A DNA stretch of 64,000 bases, taken from positions 1 to 64,000 of the forward strand of contig DDFJ01000001.1 of NCBI GenBank assembly GCA_002337125.1, given 5' to 3'. A model generated the notes under the pieces. The model had not been told where the DNA came from. It saw nothing but the letters and a program-made list of their open reading frames with translations, and made no database searches. Of this stretch, positions 16,918 through 26,428 are shown piece by piece. Origin of the DNA: Chitinophagaceae bacterium UBA1931 (lineage in GTDB: Bacteria > Bacteroidota > Bacteroidia > Chitinophagales > Chitinophagaceae). How positions within the stretch are numbered: position 1 is the first letter of the stretch; each line of letters begins with the position of its first letter. Made by a program: the position numbers and the translations under genes.

Positions 16918-18039
16918 CTATTTTTTCTTTTTCAGCTCAACCACTCTGTAAAACGCTGGTTTTGGCTCAAAATTCCTGTCGAACAACAAAGGATAATTTG
17001 TTCTTCCTCTTACAGGCCAGCCATTCAGCCAGCTTTGACCATCGTTCACACCCCAGAAGGTAACTCTTCCAACTTTATCTTTATGTTTCAGAAACAATTT
17101 AAACAAAGCCTCGTAATCATCTGCCAGTTTTTGCTGCACACTATCAGGCAAACCAGCTGCATATGGATTTGAAGATGGACCATCATTCATACGTTGATTT
17201 ACATCTGCTCCCTGGAAGTTACGTGGCAACACTTCAATATCCAGTTCAGTAAACATCACTTTCACACCTAATGCTGAATATGCAATGATGCTTTCTTCAA
17301 TATCTTTTAAAGGAACTTTACCTAAATGCCAGTGACCTTGAATACCAACACCATCAATGCGTACACCTGCAGCTTTGATTTTTTTGATCAGTTCAATACA
17401 GCCGGCACGTTTTGCAGGTTGTTCATTGTTATAATCATTATAATACAATTCGGTTGTTGGAGCAGCAGCCTGTGCCAAACGAAATGCTTCTGTAACAAAG
17501 TTTTCACCAAGCATGTTAAGGTAAGGTGATTTGCGCATTGTTCCATCTTCATTTAAAGCTTCGTTTACAACATCCCATGAGTAAACTTTTCCTTCGTAAC
17601 GTGATGCTACAGTTTTGATGTGTTCAGCAAAATAAGTTTTAAATGAATCAACATCATGAATGCGACGTGCAAACATCGGCATCTGGCTGTGCCAGATAAG
17701 TGTATGGCCATTTACTTTGATGTTATTCTTCTGGCAATAGGCAACCATTTTATCTGCAAGATCAAAATTGTAAGTGCCCCATTGCGGATGAACAACTTCA
17801 GCTTTCATTACATTTTCAGGAGTGGCCATGTTGAACTGCTGTTTAATCAACGCATCTGCCTTTGGATCCTTTTCTTCTATTTGCGGAGTGTTGAGCGCCG
17901 TTCCAATACCAAAGTCTTTTTTAAATACTTCTTTCAACGATGGGATCTGATTTGCTGTGCTGCTTTTTTTGTTTACCACACATGCTGTAACGATTAAGCA
18001 TGCAGTACATATAACCAGTATTAGTCTTTTCTGTTTCAT
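16918..18039 (-). CDS. GH10 endo-1,4-beta-xylanase, lipoprotein
   Basis: A 373-aa single-domain GH10 xylanase. A lipobox-like sequence (LIVTACVVN, with Cys at about residue 20) predicts a lipid anchor, probably on the outer or inner membrane. Acid/base Glu160 in WDVVNEAL and nucleophile Glu265 in FTELDIEV sit at the spacing expected for the family. Other hallmarks are GHTLIWHSQMP and the C-terminal VTFWGVNDGQSWLNGWP. It cleaves the xylan backbone and is the only recognisable endo-xylanase in the window, so it is the key to the substrate assignment. It has no carbohydrate-binding module. Confidence 0.95.
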   Translation of the reverse strand: MKQKRLILVICTACLIVTACVVNKKSSTANQIPSLKEVFKKDFGIGTALNTPQIEEKDPKADALIKQQFNMATPENVMKAEVVHPQWGTYNFDLADKMVAYCQKNNIKVNGHTLIWHSQMPMFARRIHDVDSFKTYFAEHIKTVASRYEGKVYSWDVVNEALNEDGTMRKSPYLNMLGENFVTEAFRLAQAAAPTTELYYNDYNNEQPAKRAGCIELIKKIKAAGVRIDGVGIQGHWHLGKVPLKDIEESIIAYSALGVKVMFTELDIEVLPRNFQGADVNQRMNDGPSSNPYAAGLPDSVQQKLADDYEALFKLFLKHKDKVGRVTFWGVNDGQSWLNGWPVRGRTNYPLLFDRNFEPKPAFYRVVELKKKK

Positions 18040-18060
18040 TTTATATCAATATTTAATTGT

Positions 18061-20646
18061 TTACATTTTTGTTTCTGCAGGGCCAAGGTAACTCTGTTCC
18101 GGGTTTCCGAAATCAAGTACCAGTTTTTGTAAAACCACTGCACTGTTAACCATCCAGTATCTTACAACATGTTTACCGGGTGCTGCAATTTTGTGATTTG
18201 TTTGTTTGATAATAATGTTATCGCCCACCCATTTGTAATTGATGCCCTCGTTTGATTTTGATTGCCCGTTCATGCTGATGATTTGCGGCAATTCATCATC
18301 AACCGAAACTGCGTATTGCAATCCATTGGGTGCATCATAAAAATTTAATGTGGGGGAGAAGTAACAGTTCATTGTAAAACTGCCTTTGCTGTATGTATAA
18401 AATTCATATTCCAGGTAAGGCGATGATTTTCCCGGCTGCTGTTCTTTGGCAATTACAGGGAATGTTGTAATTGCTGATCCTGTTCTGCCATGATCGGGCA
18501 ATACTTTCCATGTTATTCCATTTGCATTAATGGCTTTACTGTAATGATCGGCAGCAATAGATACAAAATGATTTTTTTCATAAAACAAATTGTATTTGCT
18601 ATTAAGCGGGTAGGTTGCTTTTTGTACTGTTACAACCGTATCAACTGGAGTTCTTATTGAATCAGCCGGAACATATTTCACCAGTGGCATCCGTTGCTGT
18701 CTTGGTTCCTGCCAGGAAAAATAACCAATATGTGTCTGGCTCATCATGAACTTCCATTTGCTATTGTTCAGCTGGTGATATTCCAACGTAATTAGTGAAT
18801 CATTTTTATACAACTCTTTTACTTTATCTGCATAAACATTTGCTTCCTTCCATTTGGCTGCATAGGCCTGTTTGTTTAGTGCTGCATTGTAATACATTTC
18901 GTTTAAGTTGGCGCATGCTTTAACAGGATGAAGCACCAGTTGAAAATAAGCGTCTTTGTATTCAGCAGGTAATTTTTGATTGATGAGCTCTGCTTTCTTC
19001 AGTAAAGTATTGTAATCATTGACTACAGTTGCCCACTCATTGTTTTTCAGGTTGTATGTATTTGCATCAACCATTTCAGGTTTTCTGCGGCTGTTGTATT
19101 TGGTATATGCCGCTAATATTTCAGCAATCTCTTTAGCGTATTGTTTTCCAAATTGTGCAGCAGCCCATTTCTCTGAAAAGGAAGTAATATCAGTAGCACC
19201 AATCCTATCGGGATTCCATGCATATTCCAGAAAGAAGGAGATGGGATATTCCAATGGTTTAATATCGCCCACATTTACGATCCATATATTTTTGACATCA
19301 TGTTCATAGGCAAGGTGCATTTGTTCCCATACTCTCGGCAACGAATTTGTGTTAAGCCATTTGTAATTCCTCGGGCCACCTACATAATCAAAGTGATAAT
19401 AAATACCGTAACCTCCGGGGTGTGGTTTATCTGTTGGTTTTGGCAGTTTGCGGATGTTGCCCCAGTTATCATCGCACAGCAATAAGGTTACATCATCAGG
19501 AACACGCATTCCTTTGTCATAATATTCCTGTACTTCTTTATACAACGCCCACAGCTGTGGTGTTTCAGATGCAGGTTTATGTGTTACTTCTTCAATAATT
19601 TTTCTCTGGTCTGCAACAATACGTTCCAGCAGTTCAGTAGCTGTGCCTTGTGTCATCGGCATATCACCATCGCCACGCATACCAACGGTGATAAGACTTT
19701 CATGCGATTGCATGTTTTCAATTCCTTTTTTCCAGAAGGCACGCAACACTGTATCATTCTTTGTATAATCCCATGCGCCTTTACCAAACTGTTTCCATTC
19801 TTGTTGTGCTCTCAACATTGGTTCGTGATGCGATGTGCCCATCACAATTCCATATTCATCTGCCAACACATTATTTAACGGATCATCAGTATTAAATGCG
19901 CTGCCCCACATAGCCGGCCATAAATAGTTTGCTTTGAGCCTGATCAGCAACTCAAATACTTTTTCATAAAACAAATGATTAAAGCCACCGAATGTTGCTT
20001 TGCTCCAGTTGCTTAAACAGGGCGCTTCATCGTTAATAAAAAAGCCACGGTATTTTACTTTTGGTGCATCTGAAATTTTCAATGATGTATTGATATAAAT
20101 ACTGGATTGTTTTTTTACCGGAACATCAGCCCACCAATACCAGGGCGATACACCGATTTGTTTACTCAGCTCAAAAACACCATAAGCAGTACCTCTTCTG
20201 TCGCTGCCGCTGATAACCAATGCGGATATTCCTTTTGACAGAAGTTTTGGTGCATTGCTGTTATTGATTGTCTGCAGCAGGTAGGCTTCCCATTTGTTGC
20301 TGATGGAAGAAAGGCTGATGGTACCTGAAGCAGCCAGCGCATCAACCAGTTTTGAATGGCCACCTGTACCAATGATGATATAATTTTTTACAGCAGGCAC
20401 AAGCCCGTTGACGATTTCAGGTTTTTTACCTGTCACCATTTCAATATCATGCTGCAGCAATGTGGCTGATTTTTTTACTAAAACAAAATCAGCGGTATCA
20501 ACATAAATAGCAGCATTAGCAAGATTCAGTGATGTTGCTGTAGCGGAAACAATTTGTGCGTTTGAAGATGATGTTGCAAGCAGGCAAAGCCACAACAGCA
20601 TCATCTTTATTTTTCTTTTTTCAGGATGTGTGAATTTCTTATACAT
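18061..20646 (-). CDS. GH115 xylan alpha-1,2-glucuronidase
   Basis: An 861-aa secreted GH115 enzyme. The N-terminal signal is followed by an alpha/beta domain (about 40-175). The catalytic domain carries SPWYWWADVPV, KYRGFFINDEAP, ANYLWPAMWG, GTSHHEPMLRAQQEW and TVGMRGDGDMPM. C-terminal helical and beta-sandwich domains follow. The family removes (4-O-methyl)-D-glucuronic acid from internal and terminal xylose residues of glucuronoxylan. Spacing is 15 bp to the upstream GH51 gene and 21 bp to the downstream GH10. A second GH115 lies three genes upstream and has an additional domain, so the two probably differ in substrate preference. Confidence 0.92.
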   Translation of the reverse strand: MYKKFTHPEKRKIKMMLLWLCLLATSSSNAQIVSATATSLNLANAAIYVDTADFVLVKKSATLLQHDIEMVTGKKPEIVNGLVPAVKNYIIIGTGGHSKLVDALAASGTISLSSISNKWEAYLLQTINNSNAPKLLSKGISALVISGSDRRGTAYGVFELSKQIGVSPWYWWADVPVKKQSSIYINTSLKISDAPKVKYRGFFINDEAPCLSNWSKATFGGFNHLFYEKVFELLIRLKANYLWPAMWGSAFNTDDPLNNVLADEYGIVMGTSHHEPMLRAQQEWKQFGKGAWDYTKNDTVLRAFWKKGIENMQSHESLITVGMRGDGDMPMTQGTATELLERIVADQRKIIEEVTHKPASETPQLWALYKEVQEYYDKGMRVPDDVTLLLCDDNWGNIRKLPKPTDKPHPGGYGIYYHFDYVGGPRNYKWLNTNSLPRVWEQMHLAYEHDVKNIWIVNVGDIKPLEYPISFFLEYAWNPDRIGATDITSFSEKWAAAQFGKQYAKEIAEILAAYTKYNSRRKPEMVDANTYNLKNNEWATVVNDYNTLLKKAELINQKLPAEYKDAYFQLVLHPVKACANLNEMYYNAALNKQAYAAKWKEANVYADKVKELYKNDSLITLEYHQLNNSKWKFMMSQTHIGYFSWQEPRQQRMPLVKYVPADSIRTPVDTVVTVQKATYPLNSKYNLFYEKNHFVSIAADHYSKAINANGITWKVLPDHGRTGSAITTFPVIAKEQQPGKSSPYLEYEFYTYSKGSFTMNCYFSPTLNFYDAPNGLQYAVSVDDELPQIISMNGQSKSNEGINYKWVGDNIIIKQTNHKIAAPGKHVVRYWMVNSAVVLQKLVLDFGNPEQSYLGPAETKM

Positions 20647-20661
20647 AATAAGGATGTTGAA

Positions 20662-22185
20662 TTACTGTTTTACAGCTACTTTAATTTGTGTAAATGAATG
20701 TGGAGGAAATGAGTAAGTAAACTGATTGCTTTTTGTATCAGTCTCTTTTTTAACCGGAACATATTGATCCTGCTTGTCAAAACTGAATGCTTCATTCAGA
20801 TCGGAAGCAGTAACCACACTTGCTTCTGCTTTTCCTGTGAAGAGCGAAGAAGTATTGATGACATCGGCAGTAATAGCTTTGTCTTTATGCCTGTTCACCA
20901 CATTGATGTAAACCGTGTTGGTTTCTTTTGAATAGGTTGTGGTTACATCAAGGTAGGGGATGCCCGCATATTTTTCTGTATTGAACGTATCACATTGTAC
21001 ATAGGTATCAACTGATTTTCCAAGACAGTTGTTTGAAAAAAGTTTAAACGTGTAAAACAAGGGTGATTTGAATGTGCCTTTTTTCGGATCGGTTGAAAGC
21101 AGTGAAGTCATTGCAGTGAAGTTGCCCATCTTCACAACATCTGCATGGCGAATAAATGAATTGAATGATTGTGCTACCGGTAAAATATTTAAAAATGATC
21201 GTCCAAAAGCACCCCACTCATCTACGGAAAGATAGATGGGATGTTTAAAGCCTTCTGTTGCTGATACTGCCTGTATTTCTCCTGCAGTAATGGTAATCCG
21301 TTCATCAAAGATTTTTGCACTTGCGCCGACGTATCCATAATAGGCAGGATCACTTTCCCAATAGCTGTGAATGGAGAGGTATTTAATCTTATCACCAATC
21401 CCTTTCAGCACTTTGCGGTTCCAGTCGTCCCAGGTATTTACACTGTACCATGATGATCCGCAACCAACAAATTCAATTTTACTGTCAATTGCAAGCATTG
21501 CTTTTGCAGCTTCTCGTGCAACTTCAATATAATTTTCTGCATTCTTATGTCCCAGTTCCCAGGGCTTGCCATCCACTTCATTTCCCAGGTCCCAGATTTT
21601 TACATTGTAAGGTTCTTTGTGACCGTTTTTAATCCTGAGATCAGAATAGTAAGTGCCGCCTTTGTAATTGCAGTATTCAACCCAATAGGCTGCATCCATA
21701 ATACTTCCAAGCCCGAGATTCACACATACAATATTTTCACTGCCGATAGACTTGTTGAGTTTAAACCATTCATCTGTTCCTACTTCGTTACTGTCAATGC
21801 CGCCCCATGCCATATTAATACGTGCAGGGCGTTTTTCTTTCGGACCGATTCCATCCTGCCAGTTATAACCCATTAAAAAATTACCACCGGGCCAGCGCAT
21901 ATTTGTAACCTTTAATTCTTTCATGGCAGTGATATAATTTTTCTTAAAACCATTTTCATCTGCCAGTGGTGAAGATGGATCGTACAGTGTTCCATACAAC
22001 GTATTTAATCTTGGTGAATCGGGTAAGCCACGCCTGCCGCTGATTTGTATGGGTTCCATAAACACACCATAAATTTTCGGATCAATTTCCCCGATGGTTC
22101 GTTCTATATCAATTTTAATTTTTGCATTTTGTGCATTCAGTATGCTGCTTGTAACCAGCAAAAAACTGAAACATAATTTTTTCAT
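20662..22185 (-). CDS. GH51 alpha-L-arabinofuranosidase
   Basis: A 507-aa GH51 enzyme of the compact bacterial type, with a signal peptide ending LNAQ. The TIM barrel contains MRWPGGNFLMGYNW, acid/base Glu203 in DLGNEVDG and nucleophile Glu323 in LSVDEWGAFGR. A C-terminal beta-sandwich completes the fold. It should release arabinofuranose from arabinoxylan or its oligosaccharides. Many bacterial GH51 enzymes are cytoplasmic, so a signal peptide fits a periplasmic role here. The second GH51 (at 30969) is of the longer, CBM-bearing type. Confidence 0.92.
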   Translation of the reverse strand: MKKLCFSFLLVTSSILNAQNAKIKIDIERTIGEIDPKIYGVFMEPIQISGRRGLPDSPRLNTLYGTLYDPSSPLADENGFKKNYITAMKELKVTNMRWPGGNFLMGYNWQDGIGPKEKRPARINMAWGGIDSNEVGTDEWFKLNKSIGSENIVCVNLGLGSIMDAAYWVEYCNYKGGTYYSDLRIKNGHKEPYNVKIWDLGNEVDGKPWELGHKNAENYIEVAREAAKAMLAIDSKIEFVGCGSSWYSVNTWDDWNRKVLKGIGDKIKYLSIHSYWESDPAYYGYVGASAKIFDERITITAGEIQAVSATEGFKHPIYLSVDEWGAFGRSFLNILPVAQSFNSFIRHADVVKMGNFTAMTSLLSTDPKKGTFKSPLFYTFKLFSNNCLGKSVDTYVQCDTFNTEKYAGIPYLDVTTTYSKETNTVYINVVNRHKDKAITADVINTSSLFTGKAEASVVTASDLNEAFSFDKQDQYVPVKKETDTKSNQFTYSFPPHSFTQIKVAVKQ

Positions 22186-22214
22186 ATCGGCTGTTTTGAT
22201 TTTATAATTTCTTT

Positions 22215-23351
22215 TTAATAGTTAACAATCTGTTCTGTCCAGGTTGGTCCTTTTATATAAAACATTCCATTCTTATAATAAACCGGTTCGTAACCCATCT
22301 GCGGTGTTTTTTCCCATGCTTCAAAAGTCTGGCTGTAAGGGTATGGTCTTTTCTCATACATAAAGTAGTGACAGGAGGTCCATAAATTTCCATCGGGACC
22401 AATGAATAATGCATTGTGCCCGGTTTCCTGGTAAGGATCCTGTGTATCGGTAAATTTTAAATGTGCGTATCCTCCACCAATTGCTAACTCCGGACGATAA
22501 CCTTTTTTTCTTGTACCAAAAATTGGTTCGGGTGAAGCAAGTTCCCAGGGGCCTAACGGTGATTTTGATTTGAGCAGTGCAACTTCGTATCCCCTTGTCC
22601 AGGTAGAGAAGAACATAAAGTAGGTGCCTTCTTTTTTAATTACAAACGGGCCTTCAATGCCGCCCCACATCCATTCAGGCCAGCCGGGTTGTTTTTTATC
22701 GAGAAATTTTTGAATTGGTGTAGAGAGTTTGCCTGTTGTTAAATCAATTTTCGCCTGCCACAAACCATTGCCGCTGCAGTAGAGATATGTTTGTCCATCT
22801 TCATCTTCAAATAACGTTGCATCGTTGTTGTATTGCGGTGTTAACGGACCATTGACCAATTTGTAAGGACCCGTTACACGATCAGCAACAAACAACCAGA
22901 TGCTGTGTGTTTTCATTCCTTTGGGATCATCAGCTGTTACTTTACCACTGTTAACAGTTAAATAGAATTTGTTTTTGATGAAATGAATTTCAGGAGCCCA
23001 GAAGCGACCGTTGTATGGACAATCTTCGGAAAGCTTTGAAGCATCGATCAGCCATGAATGTTGCTTCCAGTGAATCATGTCATCCGATTCAAGTAAACGA
23101 ACACCGGGATTATGGCCTGTCCAAACAGGTTCAGATGTTCCTGTACAATACCATTTGTTTTCAACTTTAATAATAAAATGATCACGCATGGAAATAGAGG
23201 TATCACGGGTGATTGGATTGGTATACCTGAATTCATGCGCTGCCGTTGATGCAAGTGGTGGACCAAACGGATTGATCTGTGCAAAACTGCAGGAAGCAAT
23301 GAGTAATGCTCCGGCAAGCATGCTGAATTTTTTATTGGCAGAACAAATCAT
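22215..23351 (-). CDS. Secreted GH43-type glycosidase
   Basis: A 378-aa single-domain propeller with signal peptide (ending CSFAQ). GH43 features are the Asp in YNNDATLFEDEDGQTYLY and the Glu in GGIEGPFVIKKEGTYFMFF. The usual N-terminal ADP motif is replaced by SMRDHFIIKVENKWY, where the Asp is the likely base. This places it in a divergent subfamily, so arabinofuranosidase, xylosidase or galactan activities are all open. I chose ATG at 23351 over TTG at 23378, because the signal peptide then starts at MICSANKK. It lies between a GH51 and a GH115 gene with gaps of 29 and 31 bp. Confidence 0.82.
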   Translation of the reverse strand: MICSANKKFSMLAGALLIASCSFAQINPFGPPLASTAAHEFRYTNPITRDTSISMRDHFIIKVENKWYCTGTSEPVWTGHNPGVRLLESDDMIHWKQHSWLIDASKLSEDCPYNGRFWAPEIHFIKNKFYLTVNSGKVTADDPKGMKTHSIWLFVADRVTGPYKLVNGPLTPQYNNDATLFEDEDGQTYLYCSGNGLWQAKIDLTTGKLSTPIQKFLDKKQPGWPEWMWGGIEGPFVIKKEGTYFMFFSTWTRGYEVALLKSKSPLGPWELASPEPIFGTRKKGYRPELAIGGGYAHLKFTDTQDPYQETGHNALFIGPDGNLWTSCHYFMYEKRPYPYSQTFEAWEKTPQMGYEPVYYKNGMFYIKGPTWTEQIVNY

Positions 23352-23382
23352 TTTATATTTTATCGTTGACAAATTCAATCTT

Positions 23383-26300
23383 TTAGTTTTTAATGTTTAC
23401 AAACTGAACTGATGGTACTCCAAAATAACTTGGGTAATGATTGTCGGGGTTTACAACCAGTTTTTCCAATACAATTTCAGGATCAATCATAAACACTTTA
23501 ATTGTGTGAAAACCCTTCTCAGCAATATCAAACTGAACATCCAGCCAGCGGATATTATCAAACACTTCATTACGACGTTGCTTCCTGTTCCCGATCAATT
23601 CAATTTCATTATTCAGTGCAGGCAATGGTTTTAATACTTTCGAATCGGCCAGATTCTTCTTCGTGTATTCGCCGAATGTATCTACAAGTCCTTTCCTTGC
23701 ATCAATGATCTGCGGTTTGCCATTGTCGATTGAAACGGCAATACGCAAACCACGTTGCGGATTGATATCCTGTGTTGGAAGAATGCCGAGCAAAAGAGTT
23801 GTTGTTCCTGTTTGATTAATGAACACTTTGTATTCCAGTCTTGGCGCAGTTTCAGGTGATGCACTCTTTGCAGTTGTTGGATAAATGCCCATGCATGCTT
23901 CTGCACGGCCAAGATCAGGCAATACAACCCATGTAGCATCTTTGGTTGAAATAGTTGCGTTGAACTTATTTGCAGGGATTGAAAATTCACCAGTTAAACT
24001 TCCAAAGAAGGATTCCTTTGTTGCAGGTATATCCACTTTCAATGCATTTACTTTTACCTGTACAATACTGTCGCCCTGTTTTATGCTGATCATTCCATCT
24101 GCATTTCCTTGTGGTAATAATGCCCAGTTAATGCTTACATAAATGCGTTGTTCTTTTTCAACAGTTGCTTTTTCTTTACTTAAAATAATCCAAGGTTTAT
24201 TTGTGCTTGCTTCAAACTGGAAAGAACCAATGCCCCTGTTAAATACATCAATGTAATAAACCGATTTTTTTAAGCCATCAAAAACAGGCAATGCTGTTTG
24301 ATTATCTGTTCCGGGTAAGAATGCTTTTTCATTTCCTTCAACTGCAACACCCATTGCAGGCTGGGGCAGGGGAGTAATGTTGGTTACAGCAGGCATGGTG
24401 TTGTTTCTTGGCATGGACCACATCCTGTAACCAATATGAATATCCGACATCATCTTCGCCCACTTTCCATTTGCCTGCTGCTCATTATAATACTTGCTTA
24501 AAAGTGAGTCTGTGTTGTAGAGCGATCTTGTTTCATCTGCCCAATCATTGGCAGATACTCTTCCTTGTTTTGCGTACAGGTTATTTTTATCAGCAGTGAT
24601 ATACATTTCAGCAACAGCAGCCGATGCTTTTGCAGGATATAACACCAATTGGTAATAAGCATCCTGTGCATCAGCAGGTATTTCTTGTTTTAATTTTTCT
24701 GCCTTCGCTGCAATTGTTTTCCATAGTTGAATAACACTGTCTGCTTCGTTGTGATTTACCAAACTGAAAATGCCGGGCACCTGTGCTTCGGGTTTGCGCC
24801 AGAGATTATACTTGGGATAAGCCGATACGATTTCTGCAATTTCCTTTGCATGTTCTTTACCAAAAATTGCTGCAGCCCAGTTAACGGTATAATCAAATGT
24901 TTTATTGGCGGGATAAGCATCAGGGTTCCATGCATAGTGCATAATAAAATCAATGGGTAATTCTTTTGGTTTCAGATCACCCACATTTACAATCCATATC
25001 TGGTTAATGCCCGATTGATAAGCAAGACTGAACTGTTCACGAAGCTTCGGTATTGTAGTTGTATTAATCCACCGGTCGTTCCATGGACCACCATTCATAT
25101 CAATGTGATAATAAAGACCGCAACCACCTTTCCTGTTTTTTTCTTTCAACGGAACAGTTCTGCGTATATAGCCCCAGTTGTTATCACAGAACAATAATGT
25201 TACATCATCCGGAACTGTCAGACCAGCATCATAGTATCGTTGTACTTCTGTAAAAATGGCCCACAGTTGTGGATGATTGGCAGGATCATCATTGTAAATG
25301 TTATGAATGATTTCACGCTGTGCTTTGACTACATTTTCAAGTGTCCTGATATTTTCTTTGTCATCGCCTTTGCCCATTGCAACATCACCATCACCACGCA
25401 TGCCAATTGTAATCAGGTTATCGTAATCTTTATTACGGGTTAAACCTTCCGTCCAGAATTTTCTTAAACCGTTTTCATTGGTAACAAAATCCCAGGGACC
25501 AACTGTTTTACTTCTCACAGAATATTCTTTCTGGGCACGCATCATTGGTTCATGATGTGATGTACCCATGACGATTCCGTATGCATTTGCAACTACTGGA
25601 TTTAACGGATCATCTTCATTAAATGCTTTGCCCCACATAGCAGGCCACAGGTAATTGGCTTTTAAACGAAGCAAGAGTTCAAACATGGTTGCGTACATTT
25701 TTGAATTAACGCCACCAAACTTTGCTTCGCACCAGCCGGTAAAAGAAGGTGCTTCATCGTTAATAAAAATGCCACGGTATTTTACTTTCGGTGATGGTTG
25801 AACATATCTTCCTGCATTTACATAAACTGTGTTGCTTTTTTTAACAGGCACATCTGCCCAATAATACCAGGGCGAAACGCCCATTTTTTCAGAGATGTCG
25901 TAGATGCCATAAATGGTACCCCGTTTGTCACTGCCTGCAACAACCAGGTTGCCATCAACAGTTTGTATAAGGAAGGATTCCCATTTACCTTTTATACCTG
26001 CTACATTTATTTTTTTACTTGCTATTAACTGATCAATCAATTTGCTTTTACCGATGGTGCCAACGATGATGCAACCTTTCACAGGTTTTAATGATTCCAC
26101 TAATTGTGCTGCAGTGCCTGATACTTTCCTGATATCATCACACAAATCTTTTGCTGCACGGATCACTGCTGTATAATCGGCTGTATCAATATAAACTGCT
26201 GCTGGTTTTTCATTGGCAACAATTGTAAATGCATTGGCTGATTTTTTTTGCTCGATATAGTTGGGAGTAGTGCCTGAATTTGATTGGGCCGTTGCATTTC

Positions 26301-26403
26301 CGGAAATCAATAAAAGAAAACACAAACCCAGCCAGCTGTTTATTTCAGTCAGCCTGGTTGTTTTCCTGAAGTTTTTTTTATTGTTGCAGAAATGCGCAGT
26401 CAT
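23383..26403 (-). CDS. GH115 alpha-glucuronidase with extra BACON-like domain
   Basis: A 1006-aa paralogue of the 861-aa GH115. It shares SPWYYWADVPV, KYRGIFINDEAPS, GTSHHEPMMRAQKEY, TIGMRGDGDVAMGKG and the C-terminal domain beginning around ATWVVLPDLGRAE. Between the helical region and that C-terminal domain (about residues 700-800) it has about 90 extra residues with WIILSKEKATVEKEQRIYVS and the repeated beta pattern of a BACON or Ig-like module. The shorter paralogue lacks these. Such modules often act as spacers or glycan/mucin-binding units in Bacteroidota. The enzyme should remove methylglucuronic acid from xylan, perhaps from larger or differently decorated fragments. Confidence 0.9.
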   Translation of the reverse strand: MTAHFCNNKKNFRKTTRLTEINSWLGLCFLLLISGNATAQSNSGTTPNYIEQKKSANAFTIVANEKPAAVYIDTADYTAVIRAAKDLCDDIRKVSGTAAQLVESLKPVKGCIIVGTIGKSKLIDQLIASKKINVAGIKGKWESFLIQTVDGNLVVAGSDKRGTIYGIYDISEKMGVSPWYYWADVPVKKSNTVYVNAGRYVQPSPKVKYRGIFINDEAPSFTGWCEAKFGGVNSKMYATMFELLLRLKANYLWPAMWGKAFNEDDPLNPVVANAYGIVMGTSHHEPMMRAQKEYSVRSKTVGPWDFVTNENGLRKFWTEGLTRNKDYDNLITIGMRGDGDVAMGKGDDKENIRTLENVVKAQREIIHNIYNDDPANHPQLWAIFTEVQRYYDAGLTVPDDVTLLFCDNNWGYIRRTVPLKEKNRKGGCGLYYHIDMNGGPWNDRWINTTTIPKLREQFSLAYQSGINQIWIVNVGDLKPKELPIDFIMHYAWNPDAYPANKTFDYTVNWAAAIFGKEHAKEIAEIVSAYPKYNLWRKPEAQVPGIFSLVNHNEADSVIQLWKTIAAKAEKLKQEIPADAQDAYYQLVLYPAKASAAVAEMYITADKNNLYAKQGRVSANDWADETRSLYNTDSLLSKYYNEQQANGKWAKMMSDIHIGYRMWSMPRNNTMPAVTNITPLPQPAMGVAVEGNEKAFLPGTDNQTALPVFDGLKKSVYYIDVFNRGIGSFQFEASTNKPWIILSKEKATVEKEQRIYVSINWALLPQGNADGMISIKQGDSIVQVKVNALKVDIPATKESFFGSLTGEFSIPANKFNATISTKDATWVVLPDLGRAEACMGIYPTTAKSASPETAPRLEYKVFINQTGTTTLLLGILPTQDINPQRGLRIAVSIDNGKPQIIDARKGLVDTFGEYTKKNLADSKVLKPLPALNNEIELIGNRKQRRNEVFDNIRWLDVQFDIAEKGFHTIKVFMIDPEIVLEKLVVNPDNHYPSYFGVPSVQFVNIKN

Positions 26404-26428
26404 TATTTTTTTAAGTTTTAGTTTTCTA

